A stretch of 64,000 nt of DNA from an uncultured bacterium (GTDB lineage: Bacteria; Bacillota; Clostridia; Oscillospirales; Oscillospiraceae): positions 1 through 64,000 of the forward strand of contig CAMNQF010000014.1 in NCBI GenBank assembly GCA_946548895.1, in the 5' to 3' direction. Under the pieces are notes generated by a model. The model was not told the origin of the DNA, made no database searches, and saw only the letters and a program-made list of their open reading frames with translations. Every line of letters begins with the position of its first letter. The first letter of the stretch is position 1. The position numbers and the translations under genes are program-made. Positions 26,216-35,313 of the stretch are shown in pieces.

Positions 26216-27403
26216 TCATGCCCCCGCGCTGTCCCCGCCCTCCAAAATGGACTGAATTTGTTTTCCCCAGGCATATGCCAGCAGAGGCGGCACGGCGTCG
26301 CCAATCTGCTCATATTTGTCCTGGACCGTTCGGTCAATGTGCGGCACCAAGTAGGGGCCGCCGCAGAAGTCGTAGGAATCCGGAAAGGATTGCAGCCGCG
26401 CGCATTCCCGGACCGTGAGCGCCCGGTCGTACGCGGGATGCACAAATTCGTCCAGGCAGTGGCTGGTGACGGTCGGGGACGGCTCCGACGCGATCAGCCG
26501 GTAATTCCGTTTGATAAACATTTTCTTTGGAAGCACCCTCCGGGCCTGCAGCTCCTCCCGCTCGGCGCCTGAATAGCGGTCGAACAGGTCTTTCAGGCTT
26601 TCCCCGGGCCTCAGCAGCCCGAACCGCTCAATGGTGCAGGCCCGGTGCTTCATGGGCCGGTGATAAGTTATTTTGGGCGTCCCCGTCGTGCGCTTCCAGA
26701 AGCCGTCATCCCTCATCAGCTTGGAATAATCGGAGCTCGATTTCAGATACGCCGTTCTTTCCCGGCCGGAATTCGGAACGACATTGGGAATGTCAATGAA
26801 GGCGTCCTTTACCGTAACCGCCGCTGCCGCCGTAGGCCGCGGCGGCGCGAGGACATAATTTTTCTCTTTTGCGGCAAGGAGAAAAAAACGGTTGCGTTTT
26901 TGGGGAACGCCATACTGCGCCGCGTTTAGGACAAACTCCTGCATATTCTCGTATCCGGCTTCCGCGAGCTCTCTCTTTATCAGCGATACAACCAGCTCGG
27001 AGGAACCCTTTTCCACCTTTTTCGTGGTAATTGCCGGAACATTTTCAAACAAAATCATCTTTGCCTTGCACATCTTCGCGATGCGGATGCCTTCGCGGAA
27101 GAGCAGCTGCCTGTCGTCATAGAAGGACCGCGAACGGTTGCCCGCGGTGGAAAACGTTTCGCAAGGCATACCCGACGAGACCAGGTCAACCCCTTCTTTG
27201 GGGATATAGGGGAGAATTTGATCCGCGGTGACGTCGCGGATGTCAGAATGGATGACGTGGACCTCCGGGTGGTTGGCCCGGTAGGTATCCACACAGCTTT
27301 TTATGTACTCTATGGCGGCCAGCGTTTGGATGCCCGCCGCGTGAAAACCGGTGCATATTCCTCCCGGCCCGCTGAAACAGTCGATGTGTGTGATTGTCCT
27401 CAT
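26216..27403 (-). CDS. DNA (cytosine-5) methyltransferase
   Basis: The ~395-residue enzyme shows the ordered motifs of m5C methyltransferases: motif I (HIDCFSGPGGICTGFH), motif IV with the catalytic Cys81 (SSGMPCETFSTAG), motif VI (LFENVPAI), motif VIII (QYGVPQKRNRFFLL), motif IX (LTVRECARLQSFPDSY) and motif X (YEQIGDAVPPLLA). It protects the host from the neighbouring restriction enzyme. I chose ATG 27403; a GTG at 27412 is also possible. The stop of a small HTH ORF lies five nucleotides before the ATG, so reading of the two may be coupled. Confidence 0.93.
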   Translation of the reverse strand: MRTITHIDCFSGPGGICTGFHAAGIQTLAAIEYIKSCVDTYRANHPEVHVIHSDIRDVTADQILPYIPKEGVDLVSSGMPCETFSTAGNRSRSFYDDRQLLFREGIRIAKMCKAKMILFENVPAITTKKVEKGSSELVVSLIKRELAEAGYENMQEFVLNAAQYGVPQKRNRFFLLAAKEKNYVLAPPRPTAAAAVTVKDAFIDIPNVVPNSGRERTAYLKSSSDYSKLMRDDGFWKRTTGTPKITYHRPMKHRACTIERFGLLRPGESLKDLFDRYSGAEREELQARRVLPKKMFIKRNYRLIASEPSPTVTSHCLDEFVHPAYDRALTVRECARLQSFPDSYDFCGGPYLVPHIDRTVQDKYEQIGDAVPPLLAYAWGKQIQSILEGGDSAGA

Positions 27404-27408
27404 GGCGC

Positions 27409-27534
27409 TCACCGTTCCCCGGCAGCTGGTTGGGCAACCGCGTTAGTACTGATGCGCGCCGCGCCGCGCCGCTGGGTCCTGTTCATATTTCGGCCGGTCA
27501 GCAGCTTCCAAAGCTTATGGCAGGTAACGGGCAT
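27409..27534 (-). CDS. Truncated XRE-type HTH protein (41 aa), candidate RM controller remnant
   Basis: This ORF is too short for the ORF track. ATG 27534 has a perfect AGGAGG six nt upstream. The product begins MPVTCHKLWKLLTGRNMNRT and continues ARISTNAVAQ, which matches the first two-thirds of small Cro/CI (YozG-like) HTH proteins of about 65-75 residues. It then ends at a TGA that lies just before the methyltransferase ATG. The third helix onward is missing, so it is probably a truncated gene; translation may now serve only to couple expression of the methyltransferase. Complete relatives often act as transcriptional controllers. Confidence 0.6.
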   Translation of the reverse strand: MPVTCHKLWKLLTGRNMNRTQRRGAARISTNAVAQPAAGER

Positions 27535-27582
27535 ACGATCATCCTCCTATTAACAGCATTATGCTATAGCGCAGGAGAAAAA

Positions 27583-28923
27583 TCAAGATAATTCCGCGCA
27601 TTGGTTCCAAACCCCGCGCCGGTAGAACGCGAAAGAGCACACCGTGGCGACAGACCACCCAACCGGCCAGGCGCACCAGATGCCCGTCGCGCCAAGGGGC
27701 GTCCTGGCCAGGAAAACCGCCAGCGCCACCCGGATCATCAGGTCGGTAAAGGTGGCGATCATGAACTTGTCCATCATGCCGGAGCCCCGCAGAACGCCGT
27801 CCGCCACCAGCTTGGCCGAGACGACGAAATAAAACGGGGAGAGGATGCGCAGGAACGTGACCCCGGTTTGCAGCGCCTCCGCCGTGGGCTCGTTCAGGAA
27901 CAGGCCCAGGACGAGCCGCCCCCCGAAGAAATACAGCAGCGCCAAGGGGAGGCTCAACAGCCACACCAGCTTGAGGCCCGCCCGGAGCCCGTCTTTGACG
28001 CGCGGCAGCTTCTTCGCGCCCAGGTTCTGGGCCGTATAGTTGGAGATGCCGTTGCCCAGGGTGGTAAAGGAGGTAATGACCAGGTTGTTCAGCTTCACCG
28101 CCGCAGAATATCCGGCCATCACGCCGGTGCCAAAGCCGTTGATGACCCCTTGGATGACGATGTTGCCCACGGAGATGAAGCTCTGCTGCAGGATGCTGGG
28201 AATGGCGATCACGGCAATCTGCTTGAGGATGGGAAAGGAGAACAGCTCCGGCTTCCCCTCCGCCTTGATCCGCCTCAGCCGCAGGGCTACCGCGGCCACG
28301 GCCAGCGCGCAGCTGGCGCCCTGGCAGAGGAACGTGGCCCAGGCCACGCCCGCCACCCCCATCTGGAAGGCGGTGACAAATAGGATGTCCACCGCGATGT
28401 TGGCGGTGGAGGAGGCGGCCAGGAAGAAGAACGGCGTGCGGGAGTCCCCCAGGGCGGAGAAAATGCCGGTGGCGATGTTATAGAAAAACACGAAGGGGAG
28501 GCCCCGGATGTATATGTCCAGGTACAGCTTGGAATCGGCAAAGGCCTCCGCCGGGGTGCGGATCAGCCTCAGCAGCGCGCCGCAGGACAGCATACCCGCC
28601 GCCATAATGGCGGCGCACAGGGCGGCGCTGGCGATGCAGGCGGTGGAAACGGCGGTTTTGACCTTTCCGTACTCCCTGGCGCCGAAGAACTGGGAGACGA
28701 TGACGGAACAGCCGATGTTGCAGCCAAAGGCGAAGGCGATGAAAATCAGCGTCACCTCGTAGCTGTTGCCCACCGAGGCCAGCGCGTTCTCCCCGATGAA
28801 CTGGCCCGCCACCAGGCTGTCGGCGATGTTATAGAGCTGCTGGAAGATGATGCTCCCAAACAGCGGGAGGCAGAAGTTCCACAATACCCGGGACGGCTTT
28901 CCCACCGTCAAGTCCGTATTCAT
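27583..28923 (-). CDS. MATE family multidrug/toxin efflux transporter
   Basis: The 446-residue membrane protein has about 12 hydrophobic segments in two repeats. The N-terminal signature is VLWNFCLPLFGSIIFQQLYNIADSLVAGQFIGENALASVG, typical of Firmicute NorM/DinF-like MATE exporters. It should move cationic or aromatic compounds out in exchange for Na+ or H+. ATG 28923 follows AAGGG. It is divergent from a LysR gene with overlapping promoters, so LysR control is likely. The transported compound is unknown. Confidence 0.9.
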   Translation of the reverse strand: MNTDLTVGKPSRVLWNFCLPLFGSIIFQQLYNIADSLVAGQFIGENALASVGNSYEVTLIFIAFAFGCNIGCSVIVSQFFGAREYGKVKTAVSTACIASAALCAAIMAAGMLSCGALLRLIRTPAEAFADSKLYLDIYIRGLPFVFFYNIATGIFSALGDSRTPFFFLAASSTANIAVDILFVTAFQMGVAGVAWATFLCQGASCALAVAAVALRLRRIKAEGKPELFSFPILKQIAVIAIPSILQQSFISVGNIVIQGVINGFGTGVMAGYSAAVKLNNLVITSFTTLGNGISNYTAQNLGAKKLPRVKDGLRAGLKLVWLLSLPLALLYFFGGRLVLGLFLNEPTAEALQTGVTFLRILSPFYFVVSAKLVADGVLRGSGMMDKFMIATFTDLMIRVALAVFLARTPLGATGIWCAWPVGWSVATVCSFAFYRRGVWNQCAELS

Positions 28924-28961
28924 AAAGACCCTTCTTTCTTCTTGTTGGGCTGGCGCGCCGG

Positions 28962-28990
28962 TTGACTTTCCGGCGGGGTTTTATTATACT
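28962..28990 (+). promoter_or_regulatory. LysR gene promoter
   Basis: TTGACT, a 17-nt spacer and TATACT form a near-consensus sigma-A promoter facing the LysR gene at 29059. Its -10 overlaps the -10 of the opposing MATE promoter. Confidence 0.7.
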
Positions 28991-29011
28991 GGTTCGCAAG
29001 TATATTGAAAA
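28983..29011 (-). promoter_or_regulatory. MATE gene promoter
   Basis: The minus strand has a perfect TATAAT at 28988-28983 with a weak -35 (TTTTCA) 17 nt upstream. A small palindrome TATATT-GAAA-AATATA (29001-29016) covers the -35 region and is a plausible LysR operator half-site pair. The weak -35 fits an activator-dependent promoter. Confidence 0.5.
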
Positions 29012-29058
29012 ATATAAATCCTGTCCCTTTTATATATCAAAATGATATGGTGAGCGGC

Positions 29059-29943
29059 ATGAATATCAGCTATGACAGCTATCGGATTTTTTACTATGTG
29101 GCCAAATATCAAAATGTCACCCAGGCGGCCGGCCGCCTGATGAACAGCCAGCCCAACATCACAAGGGCCATAAAAAACCTGGAGGGAGCGCTGGGGTGCC
29201 AGCTGTTTCTCCGCTCCAACCGCGGCGTCCGGCTCACGCCAGAGGGGGAAAAACTGTACGCCCATGTCGCGCCCGCCGTTGAGCACATTCAAGCGGGCGA
29301 GGAGGCCGTCGCGGCGGACCAAAGCCTGCAAAGCGGCATTGTCACCGTCGCGGCCAGCGAGATCGCGCTGCGCTGCTGCCTGCTGCCGGTGCTGGGGGAA
29401 TATAGGCGGAACTATCCGGGCGTCCGCATCCGGGTTTCCAGCCACTCCACCGCCCAGGCGGCCGCCGCGCTGCGGGACGGCTTGGCCGATTTTGCGGTGG
29501 TCACCGCGGCGGATGACCTCCCGAAGGGCCTGACCCAGCGCCGGGTGAAGGATATACAGGAGGTGCCCGTCTGCGGGGAGGCGTTTTCCTTCCTCCAGGG
29601 CAAACCGCTGACCATAAAAGAGCTGTCCCAGTATCCGCTCATCGGCCTCGGCCCGGACACCGCGTCCTTCCGCTTTTTCAGCCGGTTTTTTTCCCGGCAC
29701 CGGCAGCCCTTCCATTTGGATATCGAAACCGCGTCTGCGGACCAGATTCTTCCCTTCGTCCGGGAGGGGCTGGGCATCGGCTTTGTGCCGGAGGAATTTC
29801 TTCAGGAAATATCGCCCCGCGCGTCGGTTCGGGTTCTTTCCCTGGCGGTCCCCATCCCGAAGCGCCCTGTCCTGCTCCTGAAGCGGGAACGGCAGGTCCT
29901 GAGCGCCGCGGCGCGAAAGCTGAACCGAATGATCCTGCCCTGA
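29059..29943 (+). CDS. LysR family transcriptional regulator
   Basis: The 294-residue protein has an N-terminal winged HTH (DSYRIFYYVAKYQNVTQAAGRLMNSQPNITRAIKNLE) and a C-terminal LysR substrate-binding domain (GIVTVAASEIALRCC, LADFAVVTAADD). ATG 29059 is preceded by GGTGAG; the 18-residue extension in the ORF track overlaps the promoter region and makes the protein longer than the family norm. It probably regulates the divergent MATE gene in response to a small ligand. Confidence 0.88.
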   Translation: MNISYDSYRIFYYVAKYQNVTQAAGRLMNSQPNITRAIKNLEGALGCQLFLRSNRGVRLTPEGEKLYAHVAPAVEHIQAGEEAVAADQSLQSGIVTVAASEIALRCCLLPVLGEYRRNYPGVRIRVSSHSTAQAAAALRDGLADFAVVTAADDLPKGLTQRRVKDIQEVPVCGEAFSFLQGKPLTIKELSQYPLIGLGPDTASFRFFSRFFSRHRQPFHLDIETASADQILPFVREGLGIGFVPEEFLQEISPRASVRVLSLAVPIPKRPVLLLKRERQVLSAAARKLNRMILP

Positions 29944-29957
29944 CGCCTCTTTGGCTT

Positions 29958-30020
29958 CGCGGCTGCGGCTGGATAAAAAAGCGGCCCCCTTCCGTGAAAT
30001 TGCCCACCCCCGCAGCCGCG
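29958..30020 (+). repeat. 11-bp perfect inverted repeat downstream of lysR
   Basis: CGCGGCTGCGG (29958-29968) and CCGCAGCCGCG (30010-30020) are perfect inverted repeats around a 41-nt loop, followed by CCCCTATTTT. It may serve as a poor terminator for lysR or a structured boundary before the araC promoter. Confidence 0.4.
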
Positions 30021-30050
30021 CCCCTATTTTGAAAAATTGTCCCCATTCTC

Positions 30051-30079
30051 TTGACGGGGAACAGCTCGCTCCGTATCAT
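30051..30079 (+). promoter_or_regulatory. araC-type gene promoter
   Basis: TTGACG, a 17-nt spacer and TATCAT form a good sigma-A promoter 32 nt before the AraC-family start codon. Confidence 0.65.
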
Positions 30080-30110
30080 AAAGCAAATGCGAATAGACGG
30101 AGGATTCCAT

Positions 30111-30962
30111 ATGCGGTCCACAGACGCCCTGATTGCCCCCGGCTCCGATTACTATATCTATACGCCCAGCGCCCAGGCCCAGGGACTGTTCCTCTATCCG
30201 CTCATTGTGGGGCATTTTCAATATTTGCCCGGCTATTGCCTGCGCAGGGCCTCCCTGGACAGCTTTCTCGTCATGCGCGTGATCCGGGGCGGCTGCGAGG
30301 TGGATTGCGGCGGGCGGCGCTTCCGCGCCCGGGAGGGGCAGGTGGTGGCGCTGGACTGCTACGCCCCCCACGCCTACCACACCAGCGGCGGCTGGGAGGC
30401 GGAATGGCTCCACTTCGACGGGCCCTGCGCCCGGGGCTATTTCGACGCCGTCACAGGCGGGGACAGCCCGGTGATCTCACTGAAAAACAGCTACCGCTTT
30501 GAGAAAAACCTGCATAAAATCTATACCCAGTTCCGGGAGGCCGCCCCCGTCCGGGAGGCCATGCTGAACAACTACATTGTGAACCTCCTCACCGAGCTGC
30601 TGGTGGGCCGGGAGGAGGCCAGCCCCGGCGCCCGGTCCGCCGGCATCATTGAGGACAGCGTCGCCTACATCAACGGCCACCTGGCCCAGGAGCTCTCCCT
30701 GGAGGACCTGGCCGCCCAGGCGGCGCTGAGCCCCTTCTATTTCAGCCGCCTGTTCAAAAAGGAGACCGGCTTCTCCCCCCACCAATATATCCTGGCCGCC
30801 CGGATCAGCAGCGCGAAATTCCTCCTCCAGAGCACCGGCGGCTCTGTAAAAAGGATCTGCTTCACCGTGGGCTTCACCAGCGAGAGCAGCTTCTGCACCG
30901 CCTTTAAAAGGGAGACGGGGCTGACGCCCTCGGAGTACCGGGCGCGGGTTATGGAGCCGTAA
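30111..30962 (+). CDS. AraC family transcriptional regulator
   Basis: The 283-residue protein has an N-terminal cupin-like ligand domain (MRVIRGGCEVDCGGRRFRAREGQ with a YAPHAYHTS loop) and a C-terminal double HTH (LSLEDLAAQAALSPFYFSRLFKKETGFSPHQYI, then VKRICFTVGFTSESSFCTAFKRETGLTPSEYR). ATG 30111 follows GGAGG at 7 nt. It sits 131 nt upstream of a large GH2 enzyme in the same direction, so it likely senses a sugar and activates the glycosidase gene. Confidence 0.88.
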   Translation: MRSTDALIAPGSDYYIYTPSAQAQGLFLYPLIVGHFQYLPGYCLRRASLDSFLVMRVIRGGCEVDCGGRRFRAREGQVVALDCYAPHAYHTSGGWEAEWLHFDGPCARGYFDAVTGGDSPVISLKNSYRFEKNLHKIYTQFREAAPVREAMLNNYIVNLLTELLVGREEASPGARSAGIIEDSVAYINGHLAQELSLEDLAAQAALSPFYFSRLFKKETGFSPHQYILAARISSAKFLLQSTGGSVKRICFTVGFTSESSFCTAFKRETGLTPSEYRARVMEP

Positions 30963-31000
30963 ACAGCAAGAAGCGAAAATAGCTGGGCAATCCGCGGGAA

Positions 31001-31029
31001 TGACACGCCTCTCCCGGCGCGGTATGATA
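31001..31029 (+). promoter_or_regulatory. GH2 gene promoter
   Basis: ATGACA, 17-nt spacer, TATGAT, 65 nt upstream of the GH2 start. The G+C-rich spacer and the AraC gene just upstream suggest an activated promoter. Confidence 0.5.
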
Positions 31030-31093
31030 GAAATCACTCTGCCGGCATCTCCCGGCAAAAGCAGCTTCAAGCACAGAAAGGCGGCCTGCAATT

Positions 31094-34000
31094 ATGGAAC
31101 AGCAGTACTCCATCGACCTGTCCGGCCCGTGGCAGTTTTTTATGGGCGCGGCGGAAGACGCCGTTTTTTCCGATGAAACAGTTCTTCTCCCCGGCGCCAT
31201 GGACGAAAATCACAAGGGCCTGGACAACAGGGACAATTTCTCCCCCCGGTATTTAAACCGGGACTACGTGTACACCGGCCCCGCCACGTACCGGCGAGAA
31301 TTTACCGTCCCGGCGGACTGGGTGGGCCGTCCCGTGCTCCTCCACCTGGAGCGGACGAAAAAGACCCGGGTGTGGGTGGACGGCCAGTCCGCGGGCGAGC
31401 GGCAGAACAGCTACACCACCCCCCACCGCTATAACCTGACGGCCCTGTGCCGCCCGGGGCGCACCCACGCCCTCACGGTGGAGGTGGACAACTCCTCCGC
31501 CGGGATGCCCCACGCCATGTACTCCACCCTGTGGGAGGGGGAGGCCTGGTGCCATCAGCTCACCGAACACGGCCAGACCAACTGGAACGGCATCCTGGGG
31601 GCGCTGCGGCTGGAGTCGCCCCCGGCCCTGTCCGTCTCCTCCCTGCGCCTGCGGCCCGGCCTGAGCCGCCACGCTGTCCGGGCGGAGGTGGCGCTGGCCC
31701 GGCTGGACGGGGCGGGGGAGCTGCGGGGGGAGGTCGTTCTCCAAGCGGAGAGCTGGAACACAGACCAGCCGGCCCACAAAACGGCCCCCCAGCGCGTTGG
31801 GTTCCGCTTCGCGGCCGGGGAGCGTACCGCCGTCCTCGACCTCCTCCACGATATGGGGGAGCATCCCCTTCTGTGGGACGAGTTCCACCCCAATCTATAC
31901 CGCATGGAGGTACAGGTCTATACCGGCGGGACGCTCCGGGATACCCATTCGGAGGATTTCGGGATGCGCTCCTTCACCGCCGGGGCCAACCAGGGCGGGC
32001 GGCAGTTCTTTATCAACGGGCGGCCCACCCAGCTCCGGGGGGAGATCAACTGCGCCATCTTCCCCAGGACCGGGTACGCCCCCATGGGGCTGGAGGACTG
32101 GCTGCGGGTTTTCCGCATCTACAAGGACTACGGCCTGAACCACGTCCGCTTCCACACCTGGGTGCCGCCCCGCGCCGCCTTCCAGGCCGCCGACCGGCTG
32201 GGGCTGTATCTCTACGTGGAGCTGCCCCAGTGGGGCCGGCGGATGTTCGGGGATATCGCCCAGGGGGACGATGCCGATGCGCGCTACTATGAGGAGGACA
32301 CAAAGCGCGTTTTCGCGGAATACCGCAACTCCCCCTCCTTCGTCATGTTCGCCCTGGGCAACGAGGAGCGCATTGGATTCTATTACTACGAGGAATTTCT
32401 GCAATTCTGCAAGGGTCTGGAGCCCGATCTGCTCTGCTCCGACATCGCGGGGCACAGCACCTATCCCCCCAGCGCCGGGTTCGCCTCCAAGTGGCTGGAA
32501 CCCGGCTATCTGCCCCTGGTGGAGCCCCGCACCGACTGGGACTATTCTGAGACGGTCCAAGCCGCCCCCGTCCCCATCACCGGCCATGAGGTGGGCCAGC
32601 TTCAGGTGTACCCGGACTACGGCCGGGAGCTTCCCCGCTATGAGGGCTGCCTCCTGCGCTCCCGGAATCTGGAGCACTTCCGGGGCGTCCTGGCCCAGGC
32701 GGGGCTGGCGGATCGGGCCGGGGACTTCCACCGGGCCACCGGGAAGCTGGCCGCTATGCTGTACCGCCGCTTTGCGGAGTCCTACCTGCGCACGCCGGGG
32801 TCCGGGGGGTTCCTGCTGCTGGGCCTCCAGGACTTCTCCGGCCAGGGCACCGCCCTGGTGGGGCTGCTGGACAGCTTTTTAGAGAGCAAAGGGGCCATTG
32901 GCCCCGAGGACTTCCGCCGCTCCTGCTGCGAGCTGGCGGTGCTGGCCAAGCTGCCCCGGTTCGTGTGGGAGGGCGGGGACGTTTTGACGGCGGAGATCCT
33001 GGTATCCAACTACTCCCCCGCCCCGGCGGAGCTGGCCCTGTCCTGGACGCTGGAGGACGGCCGGGGGGCCGTGCTGGCCCGGGGCGGGCTCCCCGCCCGC
33101 CCGGTCCCCCAGGGGGGCGTCACCCGGCTGGGCGTTCTGGAGGCGGAGCTGCCCCGGCTGTCCGCCCCCTGCCACGCACGGCTGGTTTTGTCCCTGGAGG
33201 GGGAATACGACGCCCCCTTTTCCCCCGGCGTCAACGACTACGCCCTGTGGCTGTACCCCGCCGCGTCCCGGGCGGAGCTCCCGGAGGGCGTGGTGCTGTG
33301 CCGCTCCTATGACAGGCGGGCGGAACAAGCTTTGGCGGAGGGCGGAACGGTGCTGATTGTCTCCGAGGGCACCGCCGCCGCCCTGCCCCGCAGCCGGGCG
33401 GTGTCCTTCCGGCCCGACTTCTGGAGCCCCATGTTCCACACCGCCGGGTCGGACGGGTATTCCCTGGGTATTTTTGTGGAGAAAAATCACCCGCTGTTTA
33501 CCAATTTCCCCACGGACTGCTTTGGGGACTGGCAGTGGTTTGGGCCGCTGGAAAACGCCCGGGGCCTGCTCATCAACGAATTCCCCCCAGACCTGCGCCC
33601 GATTGTCCAGCCCATCGCCGCCATCGACCTGCCGGAGCGGCTGGCCATGCTGTTCGAGACCCGGGTGGGCCCGGGGCGGCTGTTCGTGTCCACCATCGAC
33701 CTGCTGGAAAAGGAGGACCCCGCCTCCCGGGCCCTCCTGTCCGCCATCTGCCGCTATGTGGGCGGCGTGGCGTTCCAGCCGGAGGCGGCGCTGGAGCCGG
33801 GGGCGCTGCGCCCCTGTCTGCCGCCGCTGGAGCTGACCTCCATCCGCCTGCGGGGCGTTTCCAGGCTGGAGCCGGGGGCCCAGGCCGCCTTTTCCGTGGA
33901 GTGCTTTGACAGCCATGGGCCCTGCGGCCTGCCGGAGGGCTGGCGGCTGGAATTCCGCTCCTCCGGCCCCCTGACCGCGGAGATGGACGGGGCGGGAAGG

Positions 34001-35017
34001 CTGCTGGCCCTGCGGCCGGGGATCGTCAAACTGTCCGCCCTCTGCTCCTCGGGGACCGCACAACTGGAGGACAGCCTTGTCCTGCGGATCGGCGGGCCCG
34101 CCGCCCAGCCCATCCCCCTGGACGGGGCGCGGGTCTCCGCCCAGAGCAGCCACCCGGATCATCCCCCCGCCCAAATGCTGGACGGCAGCCCAAACACGTT
34201 CTGGCAGTCCGACTATCTGGACCGCGCCCAGCGCCTGCCCCAGTGGGTGCAGCTGGAGCTGCCCCGGGAGGCGAGGGTATCCGCCCTGCTGTGCGGCGCT
34301 TGGACGGGGAGCACTCGGGGAGCCATCCTGCGGGCCTCCCTGTCCGCAAGCCTGGACGGGGAGCGGTTTGAGGAGGTCTGCCGGGGCGAATGGGCGGAGG
34401 ACGCCGCCGGGGACGGCAAGCTGTTTGCCTTCCCGCCCCGGCCCGTCCGCTTCCTCCGGCTGGACGTGGACTGGGCCGTCATGCACACCGGCGACTCCAA
34501 CGCTGTGAGCATTTCCGGCCTGGCCCTCTACAGCTGTCCTCTGATCGCGTCAGTGGAACCGCTGCCCGTATGCGAAGTCCGCTTCGGGACGCCGCTGGAA
34601 AAGGCCCTGGCCGCCGCCGCGCTGCCGGACCGGCTGCCCGTCCTCTTGGCGGACGGCAGCGGCGCGGAAGCGGACGTGGCGTGGACCTGGGGCGGCTACC
34701 GTCCCGACCTCCCCGGCGACTACCCGGTGCGGGGGACGCTGTTCGTCCCCGGCGCCGCCAATCCCGGTGAGATTCACGCCGTGCGGGTCATCCGGGTGAG
34801 GCCGAAGGACATGACCGCGCCGCCGGACAAGACCGCCTTGGACCGGGCCTATCAGGCGCTCCGGGCGCTGGCCCGCCGGGCCGCGGACCCGGCGCTGGAC
34901 GAGCTCCTCACCCAGGCGGAGAGCTTCTATGCCCTCACCGGCGCGGTGCAGCACGATGTGGACGTATGGGCGGACCGGCTCACCGGCGCCGTGGCGGAAT
35001 ATACCCGGCACGGCTAG
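31094..35017 (+). CDS. Multidomain glycoside hydrolase family 2 enzyme
   Basis: The 1,307-residue enzyme starts with a GH2 sugar-binding domain (DLSGPWQFFMG, YRREFTVPADW), then an Ig-like domain and a TIM barrel with NHVRFHTWVPP. The probable acid/base is Glu424 in ALGNEE and the probable nucleophile is Glu499 in ITGHEVGQ. The C-terminal half has a discoidin/F5-8 type C-like domain near residues 1005-1150 (NTFWQSDYLDRAQRLPQWVQLEL) and an Ig-like Big_4 domain (PVCEVRFGTPLEKALAAA). No signal peptide is visible, so it seems cytoplasmic, which is unusual for an enzyme with carbohydrate-binding modules. GH2 activities include galactosidase, mannosidase and glucuronidase; the substrate cannot be read from sequence. 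Confidence 0.85.
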   Translation: MEQQYSIDLSGPWQFFMGAAEDAVFSDETVLLPGAMDENHKGLDNRDNFSPRYLNRDYVYTGPATYRREFTVPADWVGRPVLLHLERTKKTRVWVDGQSAGERQNSYTTPHRYNLTALCRPGRTHALTVEVDNSSAGMPHAMYSTLWEGEAWCHQLTEHGQTNWNGILGALRLESPPALSVSSLRLRPGLSRHAVRAEVALARLDGAGELRGEVVLQAESWNTDQPAHKTAPQRVGFRFAAGERTAVLDLLHDMGEHPLLWDEFHPNLYRMEVQVYTGGTLRDTHSEDFGMRSFTAGANQGGRQFFINGRPTQLRGEINCAIFPRTGYAPMGLEDWLRVFRIYKDYGLNHVRFHTWVPPRAAFQAADRLGLYLYVELPQWGRRMFGDIAQGDDADARYYEEDTKRVFAEYRNSPSFVMFALGNEERIGFYYYEEFLQFCKGLEPDLLCSDIAGHSTYPPSAGFASKWLEPGYLPLVEPRTDWDYSETVQAAPVPITGHEVGQLQVYPDYGRELPRYEGCLLRSRNLEHFRGVLAQAGLADRAGDFHRATGKLAAMLYRRFAESYLRTPGSGGFLLLGLQDFSGQGTALVGLLDSFLESKGAIGPEDFRRSCCELAVLAKLPRFVWEGGDVLTAEILVSNYSPAPAELALSWTLEDGRGAVLARGGLPARPVPQGGVTRLGVLEAELPRLSAPCHARLVLSLEGEYDAPFSPGVNDYALWLYPAASRAELPEGVVLCRSYDRRAEQALAEGGTVLIVSEGTAAALPRSRAVSFRPDFWSPMFHTAGSDGYSLGIFVEKNHPLFTNFPTDCFGDWQWFGPLENARGLLINEFPPDLRPIVQPIAAIDLPERLAMLFETRVGPGRLFVSTIDLLEKEDPASRALLSAICRYVGGVAFQPEAALEPGALRPCLPPLELTSIRLRGVSRLEPGAQAAFSVECFDSHGPCGLPEGWRLEFRSSGPLTAEMDGAGRLLALRPGIVKLSALCSSGTAQLEDSLVLRIGGPAAQPIPLDGARVSAQSSHPDHPPAQMLDGSPNTFWQSDYLDRAQRLPQWVQLELPREARVSALLCGAWTGSTRGAILRASLSASLDGERFEEVCRGEWAEDAAGDGKLFAFPPRPVRFLRLDVDWAVMHTGDSNAVSISGLALYSCPLIASVEPLPVCEVRFGTPLEKALAAAALPDRLPVLLADGSGAEADVAWTWGGYRPDLPGDYPVRGTLFVPGAANPGEIHAVRVIRVRPKDMTAPPDKTALDRAYQALRALARRAADPALDELLTQAESFYALTGAVQHDVDVWADRLTGAVAEYTRHG

Positions 35018-35160
35018 GAAGCGCGGCCCCACCCGCTTCCGTTCTCAAGAGGGGACCTGGGATAGCTCCGGCGGGTATGCCCCTGGCCGGCCGTGAAGGA
35101 CGGCGGCGGCGTGGGGAAAACAAGGCCGCCTGATCGAAATTTGCGGTCCCCTCCATTCCT

Positions 35161-35204
35161 ATGGCGAAGCCCTACGTTCAGCTTTGGACGGAGGGCTTCA
35201 CCAT
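35161..35204 (+). repeat. Inverted repeat in the GH2-recombinase gap
   Basis: ATGGCGAAGCCCT (35161-35173) and AGGGCTTCACCAT (35192-35204) pair with one mismatch around an 18-nt loop. No T-run follows, so it is not a standard terminator. The 296-nt gap (35018-35313) otherwise holds a weak TACAAT -10-like box near 35272 and the recombinase ribosome binding site. I see no tRNA or direct repeat that would mark an att site. Confidence 0.4.
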
Positions 35205-35313
35205 TTCGCTCCCAGCCGCGAAATCTTTTAGAGGAATTCTCCAAAATAGCAATAATTAAAGGGGAAATATGGTACAATAACGGCAAAATACTTTAAGGAG
35301 GAACACCAACGAG

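Noticed and set aside
32879-34486. 535-residue minus-strand ORF
   Set aside because: Antisense to the GH2 gene, Gly/Pro/Gln-rich, with no recognisable domain.
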